64,000 nucleotides of DNA from NCBI RefSeq assembly GCF_013409505.1, contig NZ_JACCBN010000001.1:6076001-6140000 (forward strand), in the 5' to 3' direction. A program made the position numbers and the translations under genes. The notes under the pieces are model-generated. The model made no database searches. It was not told where the DNA came from and was given only the letters and a program-made list of their open reading frames with translations. This DNA comes from Actinomycetospora corticicola (lineage in GTDB: Bacteria; Actinomycetota; Actinomycetes; Mycobacteriales; Pseudonocardiaceae). Each line of letters begins with the position of its first letter. Positions within the stretch are counted from its first letter, which is position 1. Positions 41,978 through 50,311 of this stretch are shown in pieces.

Positions 41978-43606
41978 TCACGACGAGGACTGACCGAGCT
42001 CCTTCTTGACGACCTTGCCGGTCTGGTTGCGCGGCAGTTCGTCGAGGAATTCCACGTCGCGCGGGGTCGCGAAGCGGGCGAGGTTGTTCTTGACGTGGTC
42101 GCGGACGTCGTCGGCCGAGACCTTCGCGCCGTCCTCGAGCACGAGGTAGGCCGCGAGACGCTGGCCGTACTCCTCGTCGTCGACGCCGACGACCGCGGCC
42201 TCCTTGACGCCGTCCATGTCGCCGAGCAGGCCCTCGACCTCACCGGCGTGGATGTTCTCGCCGCCGGAGACGATCATGTCGTCGGCGCGGCCGGAGATGA
42301 AGAGCAGGCCCTTGTCGTCGTAGTGGCCGAGGTCGCCGGTGCCGAGCATCCCGTCGACGACCTCGGTCTCCCCGCGGCCGCCGGTGTAGCCGGTGAAGAG
42401 CATGTCGTTGCCGACGAAGATGCGGCCGGTCTCGCCCGCGGGGAGCTCCTGGTCGTCGTCGCCGAGGATCTTGACGTCGGTGCCGGCCGGGGGCTTGCCC
42501 GCCGTCCCCGGCTCCTGGCGCAGCTCCTCGGGCTTCGCGATCGAGGCCCACGAGACCTCGGTCGAGCCGTAGAGCATGTAGAGCTTCTCGCCGAAGGTGT
42601 CGAGGAACTCGGTGACCTTGTGCGGCGGCATCGCCGAGCCGGTCGCGGTGACCGTCTTCAGCGCGGAGGTGTCGTAGCGGGCGATCGCGTCGTCGCCGAG
42701 CTCCAGGATGCGCTGCAGCATCACGGGCACGGCGAACATCGACGTGCACCGGTGGATGGCGAGCTGGCGCAGCGCGTCCTCGGGGTCGAACTTGCGGCGC
42801 AGCACGAGCGTCGAGCCCATGAGCGAGCCGATCTGGAACGCCGCGAAGCCCCACGTGTGGAACAGCGGCGCCGAGACCAGCGCCGGCTCACGGGCGGTCA
42901 GCGGGATGCGCGAGAGGATCGCGTTGACCGGCCCGATGCCGCCGGGGGTCGGCCGCTCGGCGCCCTTGGGGGTGCCGGTGGTGCCCGACGTCAGGACGAT
43001 GGTCTTGCCCGTCGGCGGCTTGGTCGGCAGGTCCTTCGACCCGTCCACCGCGATGAGGCCCTCGAGGGTGTCGTCGCCCCAGCAGGCCGCGCCCTCGTCC
43101 TGCCACGCGCCGATGCGCGTGACCGACTCCGGCACCTCGTCGAGGCGGTCGACGAGGTCGGAGTCGACGACGATGCTCGTCAGCTCCTGCTCCTCGGCGA
43201 CGGCCTTCATCTGGCCGGTGGAGAGTCCGGTGTTCATCAGGACGACGTCGGCGCCGATCTTCGACGCGGCGATGATCGTCTCGATGGGGCCGCGGTGGTT
43301 GCGGCAGAGCACGGCGATCTTGCTGCCGGGCCCGACGTTGCGGTCGGCCAGGGCCCGCGCGAGGCGGTCGGTCCGCTCGTGCAGCTCGCCGTAGGTGACG
43401 GTGCCGCGGTCGTCGATGATCGCGACCTGCTTCGGGTGCCGCCACGCGCCGATCGTGTAGGCGGTGGTCGGCGTGAAGCCGTAGCGGTAGAGCGCGACCG
43501 GGAACTTCACCACCCGGTGCGGCGCGATCGGGGCGACGACCCCGGCTCCGATCAGGAGGCGGACCCCCGTCGCGAGCTCGGTCGGGGTTCCGAACGGCGT
43601 CCTCAC
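41978..43606 (-). CDS. Acyl-CoA synthetase (AMP-forming)
   Basis: A 542-residue ANL-superfamily ligase that activates a carboxylic acid to acyl-AMP and then acyl-CoA. The P-loop-like motif is LTSGTTGTPKGAERP, followed by LYGSTEVSW, TGDLGHYDDKGLLFISGR with the adenine/ribose Asp, and the C-terminal catalytic Lys in LPRNQTGKVVKKEL. All core motifs are intact. Start GTG 43606 overlaps the stop of the two-domain reductase gene in GTGA, so the pair act together, probably on fatty acids. Confidence 0.94.
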   Translation of the reverse strand: MRTPFGTPTELATGVRLLIGAGVVAPIAPHRVVKFPVALYRYGFTPTTAYTIGAWRHPKQVAIIDDRGTVTYGELHERTDRLARALADRNVGPGSKIAVLCRNHRGPIETIIAASKIGADVVLMNTGLSTGQMKAVAEEQELTSIVVDSDLVDRLDEVPESVTRIGAWQDEGAACWGDDTLEGLIAVDGSKDLPTKPPTGKTIVLTSGTTGTPKGAERPTPGGIGPVNAILSRIPLTAREPALVSAPLFHTWGFAAFQIGSLMGSTLVLRRKFDPEDALRQLAIHRCTSMFAVPVMLQRILELGDDAIARYDTSALKTVTATGSAMPPHKVTEFLDTFGEKLYMLYGSTEVSWASIAKPEELRQEPGTAGKPPAGTDVKILGDDDQELPAGETGRIFVGNDMLFTGYTGGRGETEVVDGMLGTGDLGHYDDKGLLFISGRADDMIVSGGENIHAGEVEGLLGDMDGVKEAAVVGVDDEEYGQRLAAYLVLEDGAKVSADDVRDHVKNNLARFATPRDVEFLDELPRNQTGKVVKKELGQSSS

Positions 43607-45618
43607 CAGTGCACTCCAGGGAGAAGTCGGGCAAAGGCCTGTGCCCCGCGCGAGAGCGGACCGGCCTGCAGGGCACGGTCCTCGCCGGGGGTCAACTCAT
43701 CACTACCCTCACGCGCCGCCCGCGATTCGGGGAACACGCGATAGGCGACGTGCATGACGACGTCCACGATCCGCGGCGTCAGCGACGCCGAGACGGCGCC
43801 GAGCGTGCCGAGCGCGGTGCCGACGTGCTTGGGGCGGTGGATGAGCGCGTTCACCACCATGTCCGCCGCCTCCTCGGGCGACAGCGTGGGGAAGGCGTCG
43901 TAGATCTTCGTCGGGGCGATCATGTCCGTGCGGACCAGCGGCATGTGGACCGTCGTGAACGTGACGCCGTCGCCGATCACCTCGGTGGCGACGATGCGGG
44001 CCCACGCGTCCAGCGCGGCCTTCGACGCGACGTAGGCGGAGAACCGCGGCGGACCGGTCTGCACGCCGATCGAGGAGATGTCCACGACGTGGCCGAAACG
44101 CCGCTCGATCATGTGCGGCAGCAGGGCCATCGTCAGGCGGATCGCCCCGAAGTAGTTGATCGCCATCGTGCGCTCGAAGTCGTGGAACCGGTCGAGCTCC
44201 AGCTTCACCGAGCGCCGGATCGAGCGGCCGGCGTTGTTCACCAGCATGTCGATGCCGGTGTCCGGGCCCGCGTGGTCGGCGAGCATCGACTTGACCGTCG
44301 CGTCGACCGACTCGGCGTCGGTGATGTCGCAGGTGTAGGTGTGCGCCTGGCCGCCCTCGCGCTCGATCTCGAGGCGCACCTCGTCGAGCTCCTCCTGACG
44401 CCGGGCCACGAGCAGCGGCACCCCGCCGTTCCGGGCGACGCGGATCGCGGTCTCCCGCCCGATCCCGCTCGACGCGCCGGTGATGACGACGCGTCGGCCG
44501 AGCAGGGGCGGTCCGGGGCGCTTGCGCCGGGCGCGGTTCGGGTCGAGGTGCTCGCGCCAGTACCGGACCAGCACGGGTGCGTAGTCGCCGAACTCCGGCG
44601 GCGTCATCCCGTCCAGGGCCTGGACGGTCTGCTCGGCGGTGTAGACGCACGGGAACGTCAGGTGCGGCAGGACCTCCGGCGGGATGTCGAACTCCGCCAG
44701 CGCGATGTCCCGGGCCGACCCGCCCGCATCGGTGTCCGCCGCCGCGCCGGCCGCCCGCGTCAGGGCCTTCCCGACGGCGGGTGGCAGCACCGGCACGAGC
44801 TTCGGTGCGCCCAGGGGGCCGGCCAGCCCGTTGTAGATCTCGGAGAGCGGCTGCGGACGCGGGTTGACCAGGTGGAACGCGCGCCCGTCGAGATCGGGGG
44901 TGTGCACCAGCGCGACCATGGCGTCGGCCACGTAGTCCACCGGCACGATGTTCGTGGCGCCCAGCTCCGGCGCGGGCAGGCGCAGGAACCCCGGCAGGCG
45001 GCCGAGCGCGCCGATCGCACCCATGAGGTAGTACGGGCCGTCGATCTTGTCGATCTCGCCGGTGCGCGAGTCGCCCACCACGATCGCGGGCCGGTACACC
45101 CGCCACGGGATCGTGGACTCCTCGCGGACGATCTTCTCCGCTGCGAACTTCGTCTCGTGGTACGGGTTGCCGAACCGCTGGCCGAGGTCGAAGTCGTCCT
45201 CGGTGAACACACCCTCGTGCTCCCCGGCGACCGCGACGCTCGAGACGTGGTGGAAGCAGCGCGCGCCGATCTCGGCGGCCAGCGCCACGACGTTCCGCGT
45301 GCCGTCGACGTTCGCCGAGCGGTTGGCCTCCTCGTCGGCGGTGACGTCGTAGATCGCGCCGAGGTGCAGCACCTCGTCGACCTGGCCGGCGAGGTCGTTC
45401 ACGGCGTCGTCGTCGAGCCCGAGCCGGTCCTTCGTCAGGTCACCCGTGACGGGGACGAGCCTGTCCACGCCGGGGAGGTCCCGGGTGCGGCGGCGTAGCT
45501 TCTGCACCGAGCCGCGCCGGACCAGGGCGTGGACCGCCTCGCAGTCCTCGCGCTCCAGCAGCCGGGCGAGGACCGCGCGTCCGAGGAACCCGGTACCGCC
45601 GGTAACGAGGTAGCGCAT
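43603..45618 (-). CDS. Two-domain fatty acyl-CoA reductase-like SDR protein
   Basis: About 671 residues with two NAD(P)-binding domains. The N-terminal extended-SDR domain begins MRYLVTGGTGFLGRAVLARL and has YHETKFAAEK as YxxxK. The C-terminal classical SDR domain begins VVITGASSGIGRETAIRV and has YVASKAALDAW. This arrangement is known from mycobacterial AcrA1-type proteins that reduce acyl-CoA to aldehyde or alcohol. ATG 45618 fits the domain start; GTG 45636 is also open. Coupled to the acyl-CoA synthetase, it suggests a fatty acid to acyl-CoA to aldehyde route. Confidence 0.9.
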   Translation of the reverse strand: MRYLVTGGTGFLGRAVLARLLEREDCEAVHALVRRGSVQKLRRRTRDLPGVDRLVPVTGDLTKDRLGLDDDAVNDLAGQVDEVLHLGAIYDVTADEEANRSANVDGTRNVVALAAEIGARCFHHVSSVAVAGEHEGVFTEDDFDLGQRFGNPYHETKFAAEKIVREESTIPWRVYRPAIVVGDSRTGEIDKIDGPYYLMGAIGALGRLPGFLRLPAPELGATNIVPVDYVADAMVALVHTPDLDGRAFHLVNPRPQPLSEIYNGLAGPLGAPKLVPVLPPAVGKALTRAAGAAADTDAGGSARDIALAEFDIPPEVLPHLTFPCVYTAEQTVQALDGMTPPEFGDYAPVLVRYWREHLDPNRARRKRPGPPLLGRRVVITGASSGIGRETAIRVARNGGVPLLVARRQEELDEVRLEIEREGGQAHTYTCDITDAESVDATVKSMLADHAGPDTGIDMLVNNAGRSIRRSVKLELDRFHDFERTMAINYFGAIRLTMALLPHMIERRFGHVVDISSIGVQTGPPRFSAYVASKAALDAWARIVATEVIGDGVTFTTVHMPLVRTDMIAPTKIYDAFPTLSPEEAADMVVNALIHRPKHVGTALGTLGAVSASLTPRIVDVVMHVAYRVFPESRAAREGSDELTPGEDRALQAGPLSRGAQAFARLLPGVHW

Positions 45619-45763
45619 GGCGGAGGATGTTGGCACGAGACACCCGTCGGCGCTACGCCGAGTGCACCGTTCGTCGTCCTTTAGCTACCGGCCGTGCGAC
45701 CGGTGGTCGGAACGGGGCAACCTCGCCGGTCGGGTCGTGCGCGATCCGTGTGCGCGCGACGGA

Positions 45764-46675
45764 TCACCCGAGCATCGCCCGCCGGTAGGCGGTGGGCGTC
45801 CGCCCGGTCCGGGCGCGCACGAGCTGCCCGAAACGGGTGGCGTTGGGGAACCCCCAGCGGCGCGCGACCGCCGAGACCGGGGTGCTCGCGGCGGCCGGGT
45901 CGGCGAGGTCGGCCAAGCACCGGTCCAGCCGGCGGGTGCGGATCGTCCCGGCCGGGGTGCGGCCGTCCTCGGCGAGCACGGCGTGCAGCAGGCGCGGGGA
46001 GACGAACAGGGCGGCCGCCGCGGAACGGGGCGTGAGGTCGGGGTCGGCGAGGTGGGCGTCCACGTGCTCGTCGAAGGCGGCACGCAGCGCGTCGTGGGGC
46101 TCGTCCGCGGTGAGCAGGCCGCGGCGGGCGAGCTCGTCGTCGAACAGGGTGCGGGCCAGCTCCGCGGCCTGCTGCGCCGACGCCGCGAGCGCGGCCGTCC
46201 CGCCGGTGGAGGACTGCAGGCCGGTGAGGAGCCCCGCCACGGCCGGCGCGAGGCCGTGCGCGCCGCGCAGGGTGGTCGCCGTGAGCGGCTCGGGGCGGCG
46301 GTGGCCGCCCGGACCCGACGTCGGGAAGCGGAAGCAGAGACTGCGGTAGCCCTCGCGGGCGACGATCTCGACCGGCCGGGCCGAGTCGTAGAACACCAGG
46401 TCGCCGGGGGAGACCGTCGCGGTGCGGCCGTCCTGCCGGAACTCCGCGTGGCCCTCGAGCTGCAGCGACAGCAGCGTCTCGGACGGGGCGCCGGACGCGA
46501 TGTGCTCGGCCTCGCGCACCGCGACGTGCGGGTGGGCGACCATCGCGATGAGCGAGGCGGGACCCAGGCGGCGCTGCGTGACGCGCCCGCGGAAGCGCTC
46601 GGGGCGGGCGAAGGAGAAGTCGGCGGCGACGAGGGCGTCGGCGACCACGTCGGACCACTCGGTCGCGTCGGCCAT
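45764..46675 (-). CDS. AraC-family transcriptional regulator
   Basis: A 303-residue regulator with an N-terminal cupin-like sensor domain of the AraC-binding-like type (SLQLEGHAEFRQDGRTATVS ... FYDSARPVEIVAREGYRSLC) and a C-terminal double HTH (AAALFVSPRLLHAVLAEDG ... VSAVARRWGFPNATRFGQLV). ATG 46675 has GAGGTGG seven bases upstream. It is divergent from the flavin monooxygenase gene with only 83 bases between, so it most likely controls that gene. Confidence 0.93.
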   Translation of the reverse strand: MADATEWSDVVADALVAADFSFARPERFRGRVTQRRLGPASLIAMVAHPHVAVREAEHIASGAPSETLLSLQLEGHAEFRQDGRTATVSPGDLVFYDSARPVEIVAREGYRSLCFRFPTSGPGGHRRPEPLTATTLRGAHGLAPAVAGLLTGLQSSTGGTAALAASAQQAAELARTLFDDELARRGLLTADEPHDALRAAFDEHVDAHLADPDLTPRSAAAALFVSPRLLHAVLAEDGRTPAGTIRTRRLDRCLADLADPAAASTPVSAVARRWGFPNATRFGQLVRARTGRTPTAYRRAMLG

Positions 46676-46758
46676 GCGCCCACCTCGTGCGCCCGTCGGA
46701 GAGGTCCCTGCACTGTAGCGAGAGCGATGAGACCCCGGCCACATCTAGCGTCGGGCGC

Positions 46759-47940
46759 ATGACCGAGCAGCTGACCCGCCCCGGCCTGCACGTCGGCGAC
46801 GAGTTCGACGGGATCGTCGCCCGCCTGGAGGCCCTCGACCCGCTCCTGCGGGCCGAGGCCGACGCCGTGGAGGCCGCCGGCCGCCTCACCCCGCGCGTGG
46901 TGGAGGCCCTCGAGGACGCCCGCGCCTTCGACATCGGCATGCCCGCCGAGCTGGGCGGCCCGGAGTTCACGCCGCGTCAGGTGATCCGGGCGGTCGAGAC
47001 ACTGTCGCGGGCCGACGCCTCGACCGGCTGGGTCGTCATGGCCCTGCAGATGGTCGCGGGCACCACCGTCGCCTACCTGGGCGCGGACACCGTGGCCGAC
47101 ATGCTCGACGGGTCGCACCGGATGCTGGCCGCCGGGCAGGGGACGCGGCCGGGCCGTGCCCGCGTGGCGCCCGGCGGCTACCGGGTGTCCGGCTCCTGGC
47201 AGTTCGCCTCCGGCCTGCTGCACTGCAGCCACGTCCACACCGCGGCGATCGTCGAGGAGACCGGCGAGGCGCTCGTGTTCACGCTGCCCCGCGAGCAGGC
47301 GACCCTGGTCGAGAACTGGGACGTCATGGGCCTGCGCGGCACCGGCAGCATCGACTACACGCTCGACGACGTGTTCGTCCCCGCCGAGCGCACCTATGTC
47401 GCGACCACCACGGAGCCACTGGTCGGCGGCGCGGTCTACCGGTGCGGCCTCGCGAACATGGCCGGCATCTGCCACGCCGGGTGGGCGCTCGGCGTGGGCC
47501 GACGGCTGCTCGACGAGATGTCGGCGCTCGCCGTGGCGAAGAGCGGCACGTTCGGGGCGGGCGTCGACACCACCGAGTTCCACGCCGCCTACGCCCGCGC
47601 CGAGGCGACGCTGCGGGCGGCGCGCGCGTGGACGTCCGAGGTCTGGGCGGACAACGAGGCCACGCTCGCCAGCGGGTCGGCGCTCTCGACCGACCAGGAG
47701 ACGCTGACCCGTCTCGCGCTGGCCACGACGACGGAGGCGGCGCTCGAGGTGGGGCAGACGGTCTACCGCTGGGCCGGCACCGCCGCGCTGCGCTCCGGTC
47801 CGCTGAACCGGGTGTTCCGCGATCTGCACGGCGGCACCCAGCACGTCACCTCGTCGCCGGCCGTCGTCCAGGGCACCGGCAAGCGGCTCGCCGGGCTCGC
47901 CCCGGACGCGCGGTGGGTGTTCCTGAACCTCGTGGGGTAG
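46759..47940 (+). CDS. HsaA-type flavin-dependent monooxygenase (acyl-CoA dehydrogenase fold)
   Basis: A 393-residue protein with acyl-CoA dehydrogenase fold and the C-terminal domain of the group that uses reduced flavin from a partner reductase (HsaA, HpaH-like). Visible landmarks are MPAELGGPEFTPRQVIRAVE, ADASTGWVVMAL, WQFASGLLHCSHVHTAAIV and LHGGTQHVTSSPAVVQGTGK. The catalytic glutamate of true dehydrogenases is absent from the expected position. No flavin reductase gene is adjacent. The substrate is unknown, probably an aromatic or sterol intermediate. Confidence 0.85.
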   Translation: MTEQLTRPGLHVGDEFDGIVARLEALDPLLRAEADAVEAAGRLTPRVVEALEDARAFDIGMPAELGGPEFTPRQVIRAVETLSRADASTGWVVMALQMVAGTTVAYLGADTVADMLDGSHRMLAAGQGTRPGRARVAPGGYRVSGSWQFASGLLHCSHVHTAAIVEETGEALVFTLPREQATLVENWDVMGLRGTGSIDYTLDDVFVPAERTYVATTTEPLVGGAVYRCGLANMAGICHAGWALGVGRRLLDEMSALAVAKSGTFGAGVDTTEFHAAYARAEATLRAARAWTSEVWADNEATLASGSALSTDQETLTRLALATTTEAALEVGQTVYRWAGTAALRSGPLNRVFRDLHGGTQHVTSSPAVVQGTGKRLAGLAPDARWVFLNLVG

Positions 47941-48135
47941 TCAGCGGTCCCCGTCGGCCATCTTCTCGACGTGGTCCTCGGCCTGCTCGTCCTTCGCGAC
48001 CGCCTCGATCCGGTCCTTGGTCTGGTTCTCCTCGTCCTTCTCGGGGTCGAGGCCGGTGAGCGCCTGTTCGGTGCCCTCGTACTCGTTCACGTACTGCTGC
48101 TCGAGGTTCGCGGCGCGCTGCGAGGGGTCGGTCAT
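47941..48135 (-). CDS. Small acidic hydrophilic protein
   Basis: A 64-residue protein, mostly charged (NLEQQYVNEYEGTEQALTGL, then DPEKDEENQTKDRIEAVAKD). No cysteine and no hydrophobic segment, so probably disordered or helical. ATG 48135 opens the conserved-looking part; the longer upstream frame is out of character. It is convergent with the monooxygenase gene, immediately abutting. The function is unknown. Confidence 0.65.
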   Translation of the reverse strand: MTDPSQRAANLEQQYVNEYEGTEQALTGLDPEKDEENQTKDRIEAVAKDEQAEDHVEKMADGDR

Positions 48136-48180
48136 GCGCGGAGATTCGGCGTTTCGGGTCGGGCTCAAACAGCGGGGCCT

Positions 48181-48236
48181 CCGGCGGTGACAGCCGTGTG
48201 CCACCGCTGACGTCGGGTGACAGCGGGTCGCCACGG
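48181..48236. repeat. Two short direct copies of a palindromic-type repeat
   Basis: GGTGACAGCCGTGTGCCACCG is followed after about 17 bases by the similar GGTGACAGCGGGTCGCCACGG. The first also matches 40031-40060. The set lies in the gap upstream of the DNA ligase gene. Confidence 0.6.
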
Positions 48237-48245
48237 TCGACGGCG

Positions 48246-48295
48246 GGCCGGTCGGTGGCCGATCCGTGTCACCGGACGCGTCGGAGGAGCCATCG
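48246..48295. repeat. Intergenic copy of the repeat found inside the GT9 gene
   Basis: The core GGCCGATCCGTGTCACCGGA followed by CGCGTC is shared with both tandem units at 51146-51295. Flanks are similar for about 45 to 50 bases. Here it is between genes; there it is inside a reading frame. Confidence 0.7.
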
Positions 48296-48377
48296 ACGCA
48301 CGGGCCGATGCACCTCTCGTCGGGAATGCACCCGACGGGGATCGCGGGCGCGGGCCCGGACGGGGTAGGCAGACACC

Positions 48378-49394
48378 GTGGTCGACCTCGCCAACCTCCC
48401 GCCGGAGCAGGTCCGGGCGCTGCGGCGTGCCCCGGACGCGGGATTCCGCGCGCCGATGCTCGCGTCCCTGTCGAAGCCGACGGACCCGCCGCCGCCGCGG
48501 GCGGGCTGGTCGTTCGAGCGGAAGCTCGACGGGGTGCGGGTGATCGCGACCCGCGAGCGGGGGGAGCGGCCGCGGCTGTGGAGCCGGAACCGGAAGCCGG
48601 CCGACGCCAGCTACCCGGAGGTGGTCGAGGCCCTCGACGCGGCGGGGCCGGACCGGTTCGTGCTCGACGGGGAGATCATCGCGGCGGACGGCCGGTTCGG
48701 CTCGTTGCAGGCGCGGATGCACCTGTCGGACCCGCGGCGGGCCCGGGCGACCGGGGTGGCGATCGAGTGCCATCTGTTCGACCTGCTGGTGCTCGACGAC
48801 CTCGACGTGACCCGCCTGCCGTTGGTGACGCGCAAGGCGTTGCTGGGGACGGTGGTGCGGCCGGAGCCGCCGGTGCTCGTGCTCTCCCCGGCCCTCGACG
48901 GCGACCCGCTCGAGCTGCGGGACGCCGCGTGCGCCGACGGATGGGAGGGCCTCATCGCCAAGCGCCTGGACGCGCCGTACGTCGAGGGCCGCAGCCACGA
49001 CTGGCGCAAGCTCAAGTGCGTCCGCGACCAGGAGTTCGTGATCGGCGGGTGGACCGACCCGGCGGGGTCGCGCAGCGTGCTCGGGGCCCTGCTCGTCGGC
49101 TATCACGAGGACGGGGTGCTGCGGTACGCCGGGAAGGTCGGGACCGGGTTCGACGACGCCGCCCTCCAGCTGCTCCGCGCCACGCTCGACCCGCTCACGA
49201 CCGACGTCGACCCGTTCTCCGACGCGCCCCGTGAGCGTGGCCGGCACTGGGTGCGCCCGGAGCTGGTGTGCCAGGTCGGGTTCGGGGAGTGGACCTCCGA
49301 CGGCCGCCTGCGCCACCCCCGCTACCAGGGCCTGCGCGACGACAAGGACCCGCGCGAGGTGGTGCGGGAGGTGCCTCCGGCCCGTGAGCACTAA
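48378..49394 (+). CDS. ATP-dependent DNA ligase
   Basis: A 338-residue stand-alone ligase like the ligase domain of LigD or LigC. Motif I is WSFERKLDGVRVIA with the adenylated Lys near residue 49 (KxDGxR). Further motifs are VLDGEIIAADG, FDLLVLDDLDV, WEGLIAKRLDAPY and WRKLKCVRDQEFVIGGW, followed by an OB domain. It joins DNA nicks, probably in repair or end joining. Start GTG 48378; no Ku or polymerase gene adjoins. The stop codon lies in the arm of a terminator hairpin. Confidence 0.94.
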   Translation: MVDLANLPPEQVRALRRAPDAGFRAPMLASLSKPTDPPPPRAGWSFERKLDGVRVIATRERGERPRLWSRNRKPADASYPEVVEALDAAGPDRFVLDGEIIAADGRFGSLQARMHLSDPRRARATGVAIECHLFDLLVLDDLDVTRLPLVTRKALLGTVVRPEPPVLVLSPALDGDPLELRDAACADGWEGLIAKRLDAPYVEGRSHDWRKLKCVRDQEFVIGGWTDPAGSRSVLGALLVGYHEDGVLRYAGKVGTGFDDAALQLLRATLDPLTTDVDPFSDAPRERGRHWVRPELVCQVGFGEWTSDGRLRHPRYQGLRDDKDPREVVREVPPAREH

Positions 49395-49421
49395 GTGGGG
49401 CTATAACACCCCTTAGTGCTC
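49386..49421. terminator. Bidirectional terminator overlapping a stop codon
   Basis: GAGCACTAAGTGGGG pairs with CCCCTTAGTGCTC (one bulged base) around loop CTATAACA. The left arm contains the last codons and TAA stop of the ligase gene. The convergent DUF1206 gene ends 18 bases further on, so the hairpin can serve both. Confidence 0.82.
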
Positions 49422-49438
49422 ACCTGCGCGAAGCGCAC

Positions 49439-50311
49439 CTACGGGTGCCGCGCGTACGCGTCCATGCAGCAGTAGACGAAGTAGGCGGCGAACCCCAGGC
49501 CGGCGACGACGAACATCGTGGCGCCGATGGTGTACGTGGCCATCGTCCGCAGGGCCACGTCGACCCCGCCGATGGCGTCCGGGGCGTCGTCGATCGCCGC
49601 ACCCGTCGTCAGGACCCCGACCACGCCGAAGGTGATCGCACGGGTCAGGTTGCCGATCGAGCCGGTGACCAGCGTGAGCGTCCAGCGGCGGCCGGGCAGC
49701 TTGGCGGCGACGAGGTCGCCCATGAACGTGGCGCGGACCCCGGTGTAGGTCATCGAGACGAACATCCCGACCGCCACGAGCCCGATGATCCCCACCGCCC
49801 ACCGGCCGACGGGGTAGGTGAACACCTCGCGGACCGTGTCCTGGAAGGCGTTGCGGCGGCCCTGGAGGCGGGTCGCGAACTCGGCGGCCAGGTAGGCGAC
49901 CGACAGGACGCCGAGGGCCTTCGCGGCCGCGCCGAGGCGCTTGCGCCACCGCTCCTCGGGGCTGGCCCAGCAGAAGCCGACGGCGGCCGCGCGCAGCTGC
50001 CAGAACGCGAACGCGACGAGGGCGACGGCCGCCGCGGCGAGCAGCCACCGACCGAAGAACCCGCCCCCGGCGGCGACGAGGGCGACCGCACCGCGCGGGT
50101 CGGCGTGCCCGTCGTCGCCGTGCCCGGAACGCGGCCCGAGCGCGGCGATCCGGATGGCCAGCACCGCGATCCCGAGGTGGACCAGGCCGTAGGCCACGAG
50201 GCCGACCCGTCCGATCGCCTCGATCCACGCGGGTGCGTCGCGCAACTCGTCCGACTCCGATCGACCGAGCAGTGGCCCGTCGTCCACGACGGAAGCGGGC
50301 ACGATGCTCAT
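49439..50311 (-). CDS. DUF1206 membrane protein
   Basis: A 290-residue protein with six predicted membrane helices arranged as three two-helix repeats (IGRVGLVAYGLVHLGIAVLA; LGVLSVAYLAAEFATRLQG; LVTGSIGNLTRAITFGVVGV), the DUF1206 pattern. ATG 50311 overlaps the stop of the GT9 gene in ATGA, so it is the last gene of the coupled anti-sigma/SigF/GT9 operon. The function is unknown. Confidence 0.88.
   Translation of the reverse strand: MSIVPASVVDDGPLLGRSESDELRDAPAWIEAIGRVGLVAYGLVHLGIAVLAIRIAALGPRSGHGDDGHADPRGAVALVAAGGGFFGRWLLAAAAVALVAFAFWQLRAAAVGFCWASPEERWRKRLGAAAKALGVLSVAYLAAEFATRLQGRRNAFQDTVREVFTYPVGRWAVGIIGLVAVGMFVSMTYTGVRATFMGDLVAAKLPGRRWTLTLVTGSIGNLTRAITFGVVGVLTTGAAIDDAPDAIGGVDVALRTMATYTIGATMFVVAGLGFAAYFVYCCMDAYARHP

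Noticed and set aside
40223-43744. Very long plus-strand open frame (1173 codons) opposite orn, the dehydrogenase and the acyl-CoA synthetase
   Set aside because: The opposite strand encodes three clear enzyme families over the same bases; the frame is an antisense shadow caused by high GC.
48378-49394. Complete LigD-type repair operon
   Set aside because: Only the ligase domain is present; no polymerase, nuclease or Ku gene adjoins it.
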